From: Thermoplasmatota archaeon
GTDB lineage: Archaea > Thermoplasmatota > Thermoplasmata > Methanomassiliicoccales > Methanomassiliicoccaceae
DNA: 14,623 bases
Assembly: GCA_022709105.1 (NCBI GenBank)
Contig: JAKIXL010000025.1
Coordinates: forward strand, 1-14,623
Direction of reading: 5' to 3'
Notes under the pieces: model-generated
The model's database searches: none
Seen by the model: the letters and a program-made list of their open reading frames with translations, nothing else
What the model was told of the DNA's origin: nothing
Made by a program: the position numbers and the translations under genes
In this document: positions 14,203-14,623 of the stretch, piece after piece
Layout of the letters: each line of letters opens with the position of its first letter
How positions within the stretch are numbered: the stretch's first letter is position 1

Positions 14203-14226
14203 TTTGAGCCGAGTAATACGAACCTC

Positions 14227-14234
14227 TCAATAAA
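14227..14234 (-). promoter_or_regulatory. Box A for tRNA-Pro
   Basis: Minus-strand TTTATTGA, centred about 28 bases before the tRNA 5' end at 14202, the standard archaeal spacing for initiation close to the mature end. Confidence 0.5.
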
Positions 14235-14287
14235 GCTTCGCCCCCGCTCCCGTTTCCGCCGGAGCGCTGATAACGGTCCAGCAAGGG

Positions 14288-14294
14288 TTAAAAG
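14288..14294 (+). promoter_or_regulatory. Box A for the membrane-anchored protein
   Basis: TTAAAAG is centred about 27 bases before ATG 14318, supporting that codon as a leaderless start over the GTG at 14312 or the ATG at 14336. Confidence 0.4.
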
Positions 14295-14317
14295 AGAAAT
14301 CCCTCATCGGAGTGGGC

Positions 14318-14623
14318 ATGAAGGGAGGAGGCATCATGGCCGCGGCCGCCTTGACCGTGGTCATTCTCATCGGCGCCGGGCTCTACGCTCTGGTCATCGC
14401 CGATGAGACGGGCGGAAACGTGGGATTCCAGAACGGGGACCTCGTCAAGCCGACCACCCCCTCGCCCAAGCGGCCGCCGGCCCCCTTATGGACAACGTCT
14501 CGGCGGTGCCGATCAACGCCGAGAACATCAACCTGTTCTGGAACATAACCGAGGACATCTATGCCGGATATGGCGGTGCGTTGCAGCTCCGAGTGGAGAA
14601 CAAGAATTCCGGGACATTATACG
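14318..14623 (+). CDS. Exported or membrane-anchored protein, partial, with apparent frameshift
   Basis: The protein starts MKGGGIMAAAALTVV and has one strong hydrophobic segment ending near LYALVIADETGG, a signal peptide or N-terminal anchor, so the rest is probably outside the cell. The frame then becomes Pro/Arg/Ser-rich and stops at 14546-14548. Another frame from about 14462 on reads like a real protein to the window end: MDNVSAVPINAENINLFWNI, then TEDIYAGYGGALQLRVENKN. Joining them needs one extra base between 14457 and 14485, where two runs of five C occur, so a base is probably missing in one of them. The extracellular part has an N-I-T sequon. The family is not recognised. ATG 14336 with GGAGGAG close upstream is an alternative start. 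Confidence 0.6.

Noticed and set aside
1..14623. CRISPR array, insertion sequence or prophage
   Set aside because: No regularly spaced direct repeats, transposase, integrase or phage gene was seen in any frame.

Overview
The window looks like chromosomal DNA of a GC-rich archaeon. It has a Dph6-type diphthamide ligase. AT-rich box A elements sit about 27-33 bases before several start codons, giving leaderless or nearly leaderless mRNAs. It also has a tRNA-Pro with its own box A and a two-gene Na+/solute symporter unit with a tiny membrane partner. My inference is Thermoplasmatota, perhaps Methanomassiliicoccales; no rRNA or methanogenesis gene is present to prove it.

Bases 1-2223: a minus-strand operon of a 52-residue zinc ribbon, a creatininase-family hydrolase and the first 18 codons of a probable ribose-5-phosphate isomerase, joined by stop/start overlaps. 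Diverging from it are dph6 and a SAM methyltransferase, also overlapping. Bases 2174-4431 (minus): an unusual peroxiredoxin-like protein, then a 36-residue membrane peptide directly followed by a sodium/solute symporter. Bases 4584-5555 (plus): a TPR plus alpha/beta-hydrolase protein.

Bases 5635-11871 form a plus-strand signalling island: a kinase-less triple-PAS protein with a Cys4 motif; a PAS-less histidine kinase one base downstream; a REC-PAS-kinase; and a PAS-PAS-PAS-kinase. The last two are paralogous in their kinase halves. No stand-alone output regulator is present, so the output partner must lie elsewhere. The REC-PAS-kinase promoter is the most structured DNA here: a near-palindromic TATA element between the arms of an exact 11-bp inverted repeat.

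Bases 11872-14623: two stretches of about 450 bases with no convincing gene flank a minus-strand HMA metal chaperone. Then come a DMT/EamA transporter with a one-base frameshift, a minus-strand tRNA-Pro(TGG) with encoded CCA, and the start of an exported or membrane-anchored protein that also carries an apparent one-base frameshift. Two such lesions within about 700 bases suggest either local sequencing error or gene decay.
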